From Ignavibacteria bacterium (GTDB taxonomy: Bacteria; Bacteroidota; Ignavibacteria; Tepidaquicellales; Tepidaquicellaceae), in contig JADJYU010000001.1 of NCBI GenBank assembly GCA_016719565.1, positions 868,001 to 932,000 of the forward strand: a stretch of 64,000 bases of DNA, written 5' to 3'. The position numbers and the translations under genes were made by a program. Positions within the stretch are counted from its first letter, which is position 1. Every line of letters starts with the position of its first letter. The notes beneath the pieces are model-generated. The model searched no databases. It saw only the letters and a program-made list of their open reading frames with translations, and was not told where the DNA came from. This document shows positions 55,080 through 62,425 of this stretch, piece after piece.

Positions 55080-56264
55080 TTAAGAAATGTTAAAGTAAGC
55101 TACGCTCGAGCCAACCCATGTTTTTTCCTTATTGAAGTCCACGCCCATCATTTTTCCTTTGCTCAGTCTTACAAGATTATTTATCAGCATTGGTTTGTCG
55201 TTCCATACATACAAAAGTCTGATCTCAGCTTTTGCAGGTATATCCGGCGTTTCGATCACAGGTTCGTATTGGATTTTTTTCTGAAGTATGTAATTCGATC
55301 TGTCTCCGATGGATTCGAGTATCTCTTTTGTAACGTCAAATACTACTCCCGCTCCTGCAAAAGAAAACAGCGGCTTGAGTATGTAATTTTCCAGGTCGGC
55401 GGGAAACTCCTTATAGTCAGTGAGGAACTTAGTGTCAGGTACGTATTTGCTTTTTAAAAAAGGAAGCGAATATTTACTTATCTTATAAAACCAGTTCGGA
55501 TGCGCGATCCATTTAACATCAAGCTCTTCTGTAAATCTGAAATTATACTTTATGTCTTTTCTCTTTGCAAGTTCATCGTGAATCACCCTGTTGTAAATTT
55601 TCTTTATCAGAGTTTTCTTACCGTCATTCTCATAATAAAGTTTTTTACCTTCCTTAATTATTTTTGTAAGACAAACATATTTTATCCCGAGATATTTTTC
55701 CGTACAGAGAAAATCAATGTATGTCTTTTGCTTCTCAGGTTCGATCTCAAGAAGTATCACATTCTCAGGATCAGTGTCACCGATAATTGTTTCTTTTAAT
55801 TTATTAATATAAGCTTCATGATCAAGTCCGTTAAAATGACTTGTGAGCCCGTCGGGTATATTATAATATTCGCGCATTTTCATATTCAGCAGTTCCTGAT
55901 AGCAGTACAGCGATGCAAAACCCTGAAGCTCAATAAGCTGCGGGATCATTTTACCGTTCCCGTCTTTGCATAATGCAAAATCTATAGCAAGAAGCGACGG
56001 GTGTCCGTCTTCATTGGGAACGGCGAGATTATCAGGAAGTGCTTTTTTGGAATATTCCCTGAAAGCGTCTGTCTGTAGAAGGGATACAATTTCATCGGAA
56101 GCTTTTATTAATTCATCCCTGAAATCATCTGTAAGAAAGATAGGTGTCTCGGCGATCTTAAAATCTATTTTGGAATCAAAGGTCGTATTGAGATCACTGA
56201 CCATTGCCTCATACTGTTTCTGATCGAACTCCGAATTAAATTTATCTCTGTATGCCTTTATCAA
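55080..56264 (-). CDS. ATP-grasp-like ligase (uncharacterised), last gene of the amidoligase operon
   Basis: A 394-residue soluble protein. The C-terminal third has ATP-grasp landmarks: YILKPLFSFAGAGVVFDVT (Lys plus glycine-rich loop), ILQKKIQYEP (adenine hinge), AEIRLLYVW and NNLVRLSKGKMMGVDFN (metal-binding strand and Asn). The N-terminal part contains QLIELQGFASLYCYQELL, reminiscent of the glutathionylspermidine-synthase-like/circularly permuted type. It would form an amide bond between a carboxylate and an amine at ATP cost. The TTG at 56264 is the best start; the frame stays open upstream for 15 codons without an ATG, GTG or TTG. It follows the aminopeptidase gene by 58 bp. Confidence 0.7.
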   Translation of the reverse strand: MIKAYRDKFNSEFDQKQYEAMVSDLNTTFDSKIDFKIAETPIFLTDDFRDELIKASDEIVSLLQTDAFREYSKKALPDNLAVPNEDGHPSLLAIDFALCKDGNGKMIPQLIELQGFASLYCYQELLNMKMREYYNIPDGLTSHFNGLDHEAYINKLKETIIGDTDPENVILLEIEPEKQKTYIDFLCTEKYLGIKYVCLTKIIKEGKKLYYENDGKKTLIKKIYNRVIHDELAKRKDIKYNFRFTEELDVKWIAHPNWFYKISKYSLPFLKSKYVPDTKFLTDYKEFPADLENYILKPLFSFAGAGVVFDVTKEILESIGDRSNYILQKKIQYEPVIETPDIPAKAEIRLLYVWNDKPMLINNLVRLSKGKMMGVDFNKEKTWVGSSVAYFNIS

Positions 56265-56322
56265 TATGCTGTGTGATTCATTACAATTTTTAAAAAACCT
56301 GAATAAAAATTTATCCGGATCA

Positions 56323-57345
56323 TCAGATCAGAAATTTACCTTTATCCATAACCTTATCATCTTCGAGCCAGATATCAATGTCAACTCCGACGCAGTCGAT
56401 ATGCGTAGTGGAAACCCAGTCCGCACCGGTATGCTCTGAATAAGGATGTCCGAAAGCCATGTGAATGCTCGGAAGTTTTTCATCCTGAAGGATGTGACCT
56501 ATGACCTTGCTGATCCCGATGTTTGTTCCGATTGCAAATTCACCGACCCGGTTACTGTTCTCATCCGTCATTGTATATGCCGTCAGTTCATCCAGCAGCG
56601 CTGAATTTTTACAGGTCATATTTTTTATTCTCGAATCTTCGATCTCAATATAAACCGGATTGTTTTTAAGGTCTCCGTATTTCTGGCAAAGATAATCACC
56701 GACCACACCGTCCACTACAAACAGTCCTTCGACATTTTGCGGAGAAGTAAAAATCTCACCGCCGGGAAGATTACCCCATTTGTCAACGGATATAATTCCG
56801 CTTGTCTTGAGCCAGTTCAGCTTGTGTGAAAATTCAGCTACAATGTCAGTGCCCGCATCGGATTTTGCCTTGATATATCTGGCTTTCCTAGCTTTGGTGA
56901 TCAGTCTCTGACTAAGGTCATCTATAATCAGGAAATCCGCTCTCATCCCTTCGAGCATGATCTGAGTATTTATATTCACCATGTGAGCGTGTCTGATCTT
57001 GTGCATATTGACAACGGAAGTCATCTGAATTCTCATACTGAGTTCGCCCATCTGCGCCTGAGCGCAGAATATACTGACCTGTGACTTTGCAAGGTCGTCT
57101 AGAATTGGCTGCGGCATATTTGGAGATGGTCTTGCTGTATAATCTTCAATTACAAACAGACTGAATTCTGATCCCACTTTTTTGATCTCGCTGACAAGTG
57201 CGCAGGCGATCTCTAGTGTATCATTATCAGTTATTATTGTAATTCTTTCATCAGGTTTAAGTCTGAGGCAGACATTGATAGCGTTATGCGCGCCTTCGGA
57301 AAGTCTGTTGTCAAAAGAAATATCAGCTATAAAAGAATTTTTCAT
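56323..57345 (-). CDS. M29-type (AmpS/AmpT/PepS-like) aminopeptidase
   Basis: A 340-residue metal-dependent aminopeptidase of the thermophilic M29 family. The ligand motifs are visible in order: GNLPGGEIFTSP (Glu), RVGEFAIGTN (Glu), IHMAFGHPYSEHTG (His and Glu/His) and WVSTTHIDCV (His, Asp). The length is slightly below the usual 370-410, mainly because the N-terminal region is compact. It overlaps the upstream GCS2 gene by 4 bp (ATGA), which indicates translational coupling. In this operon it could trim or recycle the product of the neighbouring ligases instead of acting on general peptides; that is inference from context. Confidence 0.88.
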   Translation of the reverse strand: MKNSFIADISFDNRLSEGAHNAINVCLRLKPDERITIITDNDTLEIACALVSEIKKVGSEFSLFVIEDYTARPSPNMPQPILDDLAKSQVSIFCAQAQMGELSMRIQMTSVVNMHKIRHAHMVNINTQIMLEGMRADFLIIDDLSQRLITKARKARYIKAKSDAGTDIVAEFSHKLNWLKTSGIISVDKWGNLPGGEIFTSPQNVEGLFVVDGVVGDYLCQKYGDLKNNPVYIEIEDSRIKNMTCKNSALLDELTAYTMTDENSNRVGEFAIGTNIGISKVIGHILQDEKLPSIHMAFGHPYSEHTGADWVSTTHIDCVGVDIDIWLEDDKVMDKGKFLI

Positions 57346-58547
57346 TTTGAATTTGTTTTTTTGGTTTCAGTTTTATTTTTTTCAGATTTTTTATTTTTTA
57401 CGTTATCTCTTTTACTGACTATGTTGGTTGGTTTATATGGTAATCCTGCATTGGTCTCATCGACTATATAATCGACAAGTTTATTGAAATCACCGTTACT
57501 TTCTTCAAATACTTTAAGCTGTCTGTCAGCGCCGGTGCCGTTTTCCATTATTCTGAAAATATAATTTATTTCCTCCCTGCTGCCGAGTTCATCCACTACA
57601 TCATCTATGAATTCCAGCAGTTCTTTCGCAAGCTCAATAAAAGGCACTTCTTCCTGTTTACCGAAATCAATAAGTTTTCCGGTGATACCGTATCTTGCAG
57701 CCCGCCATTTATTTTCCATCATAAGCGCGCGTCTGTATAATCTGAATCCGAGATTCTGCTGAATGAGTTTGTGAAGCTTTACAACAACTGCCTGTATCAG
57801 CGCCGCAAGAGCAATCGTTTCATCCACTCTGAGCTGCACGTCGCAGATCCTGATCTCAAGCGTATTAAAAAAAGGATGTGTGCGGATATCCCACCATACT
57901 TTTTTTGCATTATCGATACAGTTGGTCTTGATGAGAAGATTAATATAGCTGTCATATTCGGAGAGACTTCTGAATGAATCCGGAATTCCCGTACGCGGAA
58001 ATTTATCAAAGACCTTTACGCGGTAAGATTTAAAACCTGTATCCCTTCCGAGCCAGAAAGGTGAGTTTGTAGACAGCGCAAAAATATGCGGAAGAAAATA
58101 TCTTGCGGCGTTCATTATCTGAATTCCGATCTCTCTGTTTGCAATGCCGACATGCACGTGCATTCCGAATATCAGATTGGCGCGCGCTGCATCCTGCATT
58201 TCATTTATGATCTCCTTGTAACGCGGATGATCAGTAATTTCCTGATCCCGCCAGTGTGAGAAAGGGTGTGTTCCCGCAGCCGCTATTCTTAGTCCGTACT
58301 GATCGGCAAGCATTGCAAGTGAATTCCTGAGATTGGTAACTTCCATCCTCGCTTCCTGAATGTTTCTGCAGATATTCGTACCGGTCTCTATAACGGACGC
58401 GTGCATCTCAGGTTTGAAGTTCTCTTTTAAAAGATGTTTGCCTTCTTCGAAAATTGAATGGACGTGGGACTGAAGCTCCCTTGAAATCGGGTCAATGATC
58501 TGAAATTCTTCTTCTATCCCTAATGTATATTTTTCGTCTGTGATAAT
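57342..58547 (-). CDS. Carboxylate-amine ligase, GCS2 family (YbdK/COG2170-like), ATT or ATC start
   Basis: A glutamate-cysteine-ligase-like enzyme of about 401 residues. The first ATG (58406) lies too late: upstream in frame, DEKYTLGIEEEFQIID encodes the essential GIEEE(F)Q ATP/Mg motif. The frame is open back to the previous gene's stop but has no ATG, GTG or TTG; ATT at 58547 (or ATC at 58544), a few bases after AAAAGGA, is the best start. Further motifs are EMHASVIETGTNIC, AAGTHPFSHW, GMHVHVGI, STNSPFWLGRDTGFKSYR and HPFFNTLEIRICDVQ. The last 23 residues are Lys/Asn/Thr-rich. It makes gamma-glutamyl- or aspartyl-type amide bonds; the true substrates are unknown. The upstream stop is only 15 bp away. 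Confidence 0.9.
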   Translation of the reverse strand: MITDEKYTLGIEEEFQIIDPISRELQSHVHSIFEEGKHLLKENFKPEMHASVIETGTNICRNIQEARMEVTNLRNSLAMLADQYGLRIAAAGTHPFSHWRDQEITDHPRYKEIINEMQDAARANLIFGMHVHVGIANREIGIQIMNAARYFLPHIFALSTNSPFWLGRDTGFKSYRVKVFDKFPRTGIPDSFRSLSEYDSYINLLIKTNCIDNAKKVWWDIRTHPFFNTLEIRICDVQLRVDETIALAALIQAVVVKLHKLIQQNLGFRLYRRALMMENKWRAARYGITGKLIDFGKQEEVPFIELAKELLEFIDDVVDELGSREEINYIFRIMENGTGADRQLKVFEESNGDFNKLVDYIVDETNAGLPYKPTNIVSKRDNVKNKKSEKNKTETKKTNSK

Positions 58548-58562
58548 TTTTCCTTTTAAAAA

Positions 58563-59582
58563 TTAAGATTTAGACTTTTTGGTTTTAGCTTTTTCTGATT
58601 TAGCTTTTTCAGCTTTAGGAGCGCCGTTTGCAAGTGAAAGATCATTTGAAAACTGCTTTACAAATGTGCCCCATGTAAGATTATTCAAACCAGATTTATG
58701 ATTCTTCGCTCTTCTGATAGCCATATTTGCTGCTGATTCCACTACCCAGTCAAAATTTTCCTGACCGACGGAATTTACATCAGCGTCCGGAGCGGGATTG
58801 CAGAAATCAATCGCGTAAGGAATTCCGTCCCTTACTGCAAATTCAACCGTATTGAAATCGTAACCTAAAGCGACATTAAGTCTGAGCACATATTCTTTGA
58901 TCAGATCAAGGAGTTTCTGTTCAGCGGGACCGGCATTGGATACGTATCGGAGATGATGCGGATTTCTAGGTTCGTATGGCATTATCAGCACGTCCTGTCT
59001 GTCAATGCAGTAACATCTGTAATACAGATCGAAAGTAATTTCTTCCTGAAGCATCATCACAAGCTGTTCGGTCTCATTATATTTCTCAAAAAAATCGGCA
59101 GGGTCTTCCACTTTGTAAACGCTTTTCCATCCTCCGCCTGAATACGGCTTGAAATATGCGGGAAAACCTGTATATTTAAAAATGCCTTCCCAGTCCAGCG
59201 GGAAAGATAAATTTCTGAATGATTCGCCTGTAGTGTCAGGTGGATTTTGATTGGACGGAAGAAGCACTGTTTTCGGAACCGGTACGCCGACCTTTGTTGC
59301 AAGAGCGTTGTTAAAAAATTTATCATCAGCCGCCCACCAGAAAGGATTATTGATAACCGCTGTTCCGGTGATAGCTTCATTTTTCAGGAAACCCCTGTAA
59401 AAAGGAACGTCCTGTGAAATTCTGTCCAGTATCACATCATAACCGCAGGATTCTCCCTGCATTACTTTGTCAAGCGATACAAATTCTGCAATTATACCGT
59501 CTTCATTTTTCTCGTTCACTCTGTCAACGAACGCCTGCGGAAAGGTATTTTCCATTCCGAATAATATTCCGATTTTTTTCAT
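58563..59582 (-). CDS. ATP-grasp ligase (D-Ala-D-Ala/RimK-like), first gene of the amidoligase operon
   Basis: A 339-residue ATP-grasp enzyme. The N-terminal Rossmann-like part reads KKIGILFGMENTFPQAFVDRVN, the ATP-grasp core has FPAYFKPYSGGGWKSVYKV (Lys and glycine-rich loop), MMLQEEITF (hinge), and the metal site VEFAVRDGIPYAIDFCNPAPDADV with the conserved Glu, Asp and Asn. The last 20 residues are Lys/Ala/Ser-rich (APKAEKAKSEKAKTKKSKS), a tail resembling that of the next gene. It would activate a carboxylate as acyl-phosphate and join an amine. It starts after a 363-bp gap with hairpins and is 15 bp ahead of the GCS2 gene. Confidence 0.85.
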   Translation of the reverse strand: MKKIGILFGMENTFPQAFVDRVNEKNEDGIIAEFVSLDKVMQGESCGYDVILDRISQDVPFYRGFLKNEAITGTAVINNPFWWAADDKFFNNALATKVGVPVPKTVLLPSNQNPPDTTGESFRNLSFPLDWEGIFKYTGFPAYFKPYSGGGWKSVYKVEDPADFFEKYNETEQLVMMLQEEITFDLYYRCYCIDRQDVLIMPYEPRNPHHLRYVSNAGPAEQKLLDLIKEYVLRLNVALGYDFNTVEFAVRDGIPYAIDFCNPAPDADVNSVGQENFDWVVESAANMAIRRAKNHKSGLNNLTWGTFVKQFSNDLSLANGAPKAEKAKSEKAKTKKSKS

Positions 59583-59739
59583 TAAATTAAATTAACTCCT
59601 TGTTATATTTAGATTGGTTTAAAAAAAATTACATCAGTTAATTCATTTTTGAATTAAACTTTATTAACTGCAAAATAAATTTTACTGATAAGGTCATAAT
59701 TTAATAAAATTTTGTGAAAACTTATACGCACATTTTGGA

Positions 59740-59836
59740 GGGAAAAATTCCCACGTCAGAGTCTCCGGTGCATTTCCGGGACTCTGACGTTAGCAGAGTT
59801 TCTACCCGTCGGAGTCCCAAAGAGCGGGAGACTCCG
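59740..59836. repeat. Three adjacent inverted repeats upstream of the amidoligase operon
   Basis: (1) GGGAAAAATTCCC at 59740-59752. (2) ACGTCAGAGTC (59753-59763) with GACTCTGACGT (59780-59790), a perfect 11-bp stem continued inward by CCGG/CCGG (65-68/76-79 of 59700s) past one bulge. (3) CGGAGTC (59810-59816) with GACTCCG (59830-59836), continued by CC/GG past one bulge. Stems 2 and 3 share GAGTC/GACTC. They lie 170-240 bp upstream of the ATP-grasp start and 110 bp before the Fn3-like gene. The rest of the 363-bp gap is AT-rich without features. Confidence 0.8.
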
Positions 59837-59945
59837 CCGGGGGAAAGATACTTTCGTCTATGATATTTCTTCAATAAAATTTTTTAAATATCCTCATAAT
59901 TAAAACTTGAAATTCCGGAAAATTGAGTTTATATTGATTCAGATC

Positions 59946-60362
59946 ATGAAAAAATTTTTACAAATAAAATTCATATTTCTGTTTATTCTTACAGCCGGAA
60001 TGCTTTATGCAGCCGTTACTCTGCAGTATTTTACGGCGAGGGATAATGCAGGAGGCGTACTGGTGGAATGGAAGACGGGTGACGAGGCAGGCACGGTAAA
60101 GTTTGAAATAGAAAGAAGCGCCGACTCGCCGGATAATTTCATTTACATGAATTTCAAAGAAGCCACAGGTAATAACTCATACTACTCATATCAGGATAAT
60201 TCTGTTGATTTCGGTTCCGGAAGAAATTCTGAACTCTATTACTACAGACTCAAATGCATAGATGGTAACGGAAATTATACATACACAAATCATATTACGG
60301 TTACGCATACTGTGTCAGGCGTGAGAAGCACCTGGGGAAGCATTAAGGCAATATTCAGATAA
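59946..60362 (+). CDS. Secreted Fn3-like domain protein with unusual C-terminal tail
   Basis: I start at the ATG at 59946 (MKKFLQIKFIFLF...), the beginning of the signal peptide ending LYAA; the longer frame from 59907 only adds a non-signal leader. The mature part of about 115 residues is one Fn3-like sandwich (LQYFTARDNAGGVLVEW, KFEIERSADS, YYYRLKCIDGNGNYTYTN). It ends in SGVRSTWGSIKAIFR, a short basic-aromatic tail instead of the NYPNPFNP sorting domain. From memory similar TWGSIKAMFR-like endings occur in related proteins, which could be another sorting signal; unverified. Confidence 0.75.
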   Translation: MKKFLQIKFIFLFILTAGMLYAAVTLQYFTARDNAGGVLVEWKTGDEAGTVKFEIERSADSPDNFIYMNFKEATGNNSYYSYQDNSVDFGSGRNSELYYYRLKCIDGNGNYTYTNHITVTHTVSGVRSTWGSIKAIFR

Positions 60363-60410
60363 TTCCGGTTCCGGTTTTTTTACAATTAAAAATATTACTT
60401 AACCTTTGAA

Positions 60411-60415
60411 AGGAG
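60411..60415 (+). promoter_or_regulatory. Strong Shine-Dalgarno site (AGGAG)
   Basis: AGGAG is placed 6 bp before the ATG at 60422. Almost no other gene in this window has such a site, so this gene may be highly or differently translated. Confidence 0.7.
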
Positions 60416-60421
60416 AAATAA

Positions 60422-60760
60422 ATGTCTGAATCTGTACGAAATTTAAATGTAACTCCCGAAGAAATTGAATCAGGAAAAACGATGGCTATCATCGCTTACC
60501 TGATTTTTTTTATACCGCTGCTTATGGACGATATGAAAAAAAATAAGTTCGTAATGTTTCATACTGAACAGTCAATTGTGCTTTTACTTTTAAACATTGC
60601 AGCAGGTATAATAGGAACGATCACCTGCGGCATAGGTCTCGTGCTTTATATCCCTTGGGTTGTGTTTCTGATTATGGGAATTATGAACGCCGCAAACGGA
60701 AAAATGGTACCGCTTCCGCTTATCGGACAGCTTGGAGAAAAATTCAATCTCGTGAAATAG
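60422..60760 (+). CDS. DUF4870/Tic20-like small membrane protein
   Basis: A 112-residue protein with three or four membrane helices. The first half is AIIAYLIFFIPLLMD, then KNKFVMFHTEQSIVLLLL, a typical DUF4870 pattern (A.(L).Y......P.........FHA.Q....), followed by a hydrophobic region and an MGIMNAANGKMVPLPLIG segment that is diagnostic of the family. Function is unknown. It has a strong Shine-Dalgarno site and is followed by a terminator. Confidence 0.82.
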   Translation: MSESVRNLNVTPEEIESGKTMAIIAYLIFFIPLLMDDMKKNKFVMFHTEQSIVLLLLNIAAGIIGTITCGIGLVLYIPWVVFLIMGIMNAANGKMVPLPLIGQLGEKFNLVK

Positions 60761-60777
60761 TTATTAAATATTTTTTT

Positions 60778-60816
60778 AAAAAAGGCAATCTTCTTTCAAA
60801 AGCGGATTGCTTTTTT
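60778..60816 (+). terminator. Rho-independent terminator
   Basis: GCAATC (60785-60790) pairs with GATTGC (60805-60810), extended by a G-T pair and several A-T pairs, and a T run follows. It lies 18 bp after the DUF4870-like stop. Confidence 0.82.
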
Positions 60817-60880
60817 ATTTTACAATTTAACTTATTTATTCCCGATAACGTATTGCCATTTAAATTAAATCAATAAAATT

Positions 60881-61246
60881 ATGACAAGTGACTTACAGAC
60901 TGCAAGGACTTTTTTTCTGGTTTCGGCAATAATCAATATACTCGGATTTCTCGGATGGGGGACGTCAACCATTATAGGCGGTGTATTTACCTGCGGCATT
61001 GGATGTCTCATGGGATTTTTGCCCATTATAAATATAGTAAGCAGCATAATGGATTTTATCGCTTACGGCAAACTCAACAGTCTCAATCAGAAAGGTACTT
61101 ACGGAACAGTTCAGACGGCAGCTATATTTCAGATCGTTACCATTCTCACCGGAAATGTTGTAAGCTTTATCTTCGGTATAATAATCTTAACAAATCTCAG
61201 CAAAGAAGAAAACAGGAATTTTCTGAAAGAGAAGGATATTTTTTAA
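60881..61246 (+). CDS. Small hypothetical membrane protein
   Basis: A 121-residue protein with three or four hydrophobic segments (about 10-27, 30-47, 48-60 and 84-103) and a charged C-terminus (KEENRNFLKEKDIF). The GGVFTCGIGCLMGFLPIIN stretch has two cysteines in a Gly-rich helix. It may be related to the DUF4870-like neighbour upstream by architecture. I recognise no specific family. Confidence 0.6.
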   Translation: MTSDLQTARTFFLVSAIINILGFLGWGTSTIIGGVFTCGIGCLMGFLPIINIVSSIMDFIAYGKLNSLNQKGTYGTVQTAAIFQIVTILTGNVVSFIFGIIILTNLSKEENRNFLKEKDIF

Positions 61247-61291
61247 TTCATCTTTCACTTTCTTATCAGTTAAATAAGTTCATATATATAA

Positions 61292-62362
61292 ATGTTTGAA
61301 AAGTTAGAAAAAGTAAAATCACGTTACAACGAAATTTCAGGTCTGCTGTCCGATCCCGCTATTTCCGGAGATCAGAATGAGATCATAAAACTCTCAAAGG
61401 AATTTTCAGAGATCGAAGACATTGTAAAAGCGTATGACATTTATCTTACTACTAAGAAAGAACTTGAAGAAAATAAGCAGCTGCTTTATGAAACTTCCGA
61501 TCAGGAAATGAAAGAGCTTGCAAGAGGCGAGCAGGAAATTCTGGAAGAGAGAATGCAGAAAGTAGAAGCCGAGATAAAAACGCTTCTCATCCCCGAAGAT
61601 CCCGCTGATAATAAGAATGCAATTTTTGAAATACGCTCGGGCACGGGAGGGGAAGAAGCGTCGCTGTTTGCGGCTGACCTTTACAGAATGTATTCAAGAT
61701 ATTTTGAGAAGAAAGGATGGAAAGCCGAGACGATTGATTTCAGCGATTCATCAAATCCCGGCGGTATAAAGGAAGTGATAATTAATATAAGCGGCAAAAG
61801 CATTTACGGCGATCTGAAATATGAGAGCGGCGTTCACCGCGTGCAGAGAATTCCCGATACGGAAAGCAAAGGCAGAGTGCATACTTCTGCGGCGTCAGTA
61901 GCGGTATTTCCCGAAGCTGAGGATTTTGATATTGTGATAAATGATAATGATCTGAAAATAGATGTCTTCAGATCAGGCGGCGCCGGCGGTCAGAATGTAA
62001 ACAAAGTCGAAACGGCGATCCGCATTACTCATCTTCCGACAAATACCGTTGTGCAGTGTCAGGACGAAAGGTCTCAATTGAAAAATAAACTCAGCGCAAT
62101 GAAAGTGATGAGATCGAGACTGTATGAAATGGAACTTGCAAAGCGTGACAAGGAGCTGACTTCTCAAAGGAAGAATATGGTAAAGTCAGGCGACCGCAGC
62201 GATAAGATAAGAACTTATAACTTTCCGCAGAACCGTCTCACCGATCACAGGATAGGACTTACGATGTATAATCTATCTGAAATAATGGAAGGCGATCTTG
62301 ATGAAATTATTGATAAGCTTAAAACAGCTGACAGAGCTGAGAGACTTTCTTCGGATGAATAA
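61292..62362 (+). CDS. prfA: Peptide chain release factor 1
   Basis: A 356-residue class I release factor that reads UAA and UAG and triggers peptide release. It has the N-terminal helical domain, then YESGVHRVQRIPDTESKGR with the P-x-T tripeptide (PDT) of RF1, and the GGQ loop in SGGAGGQNVNKVETAIRITH. The RF2-type SPF is absent. The length is normal and the C-terminus has the DRSDKIRTYNFPQNR pattern. It starts 45 bp after the small membrane protein. Confidence 0.97.
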   Translation: MFEKLEKVKSRYNEISGLLSDPAISGDQNEIIKLSKEFSEIEDIVKAYDIYLTTKKELEENKQLLYETSDQEMKELARGEQEILEERMQKVEAEIKTLLIPEDPADNKNAIFEIRSGTGGEEASLFAADLYRMYSRYFEKKGWKAETIDFSDSSNPGGIKEVIINISGKSIYGDLKYESGVHRVQRIPDTESKGRVHTSAASVAVFPEAEDFDIVINDNDLKIDVFRSGGAGGQNVNKVETAIRITHLPTNTVVQCQDERSQLKNKLSAMKVMRSRLYEMELAKRDKELTSQRKNMVKSGDRSDKIRTYNFPQNRLTDHRIGLTMYNLSEIMEGDLDEIIDKLKTADRAERLSSDE

Positions 62363-62425
62363 TTAATTCTTTTTAATTTAATCTTTCTCAAACAGCATAC
62401 TTCTTTATAATTCCGGTACCGGATC

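Noticed and set aside
62412..62423. Palindrome TCCGGTACCGGA between prfA and the DMFase-like gene
   Set aside because: A 12-bp palindrome without loop or T run; may be part of a terminator but is not convincing.
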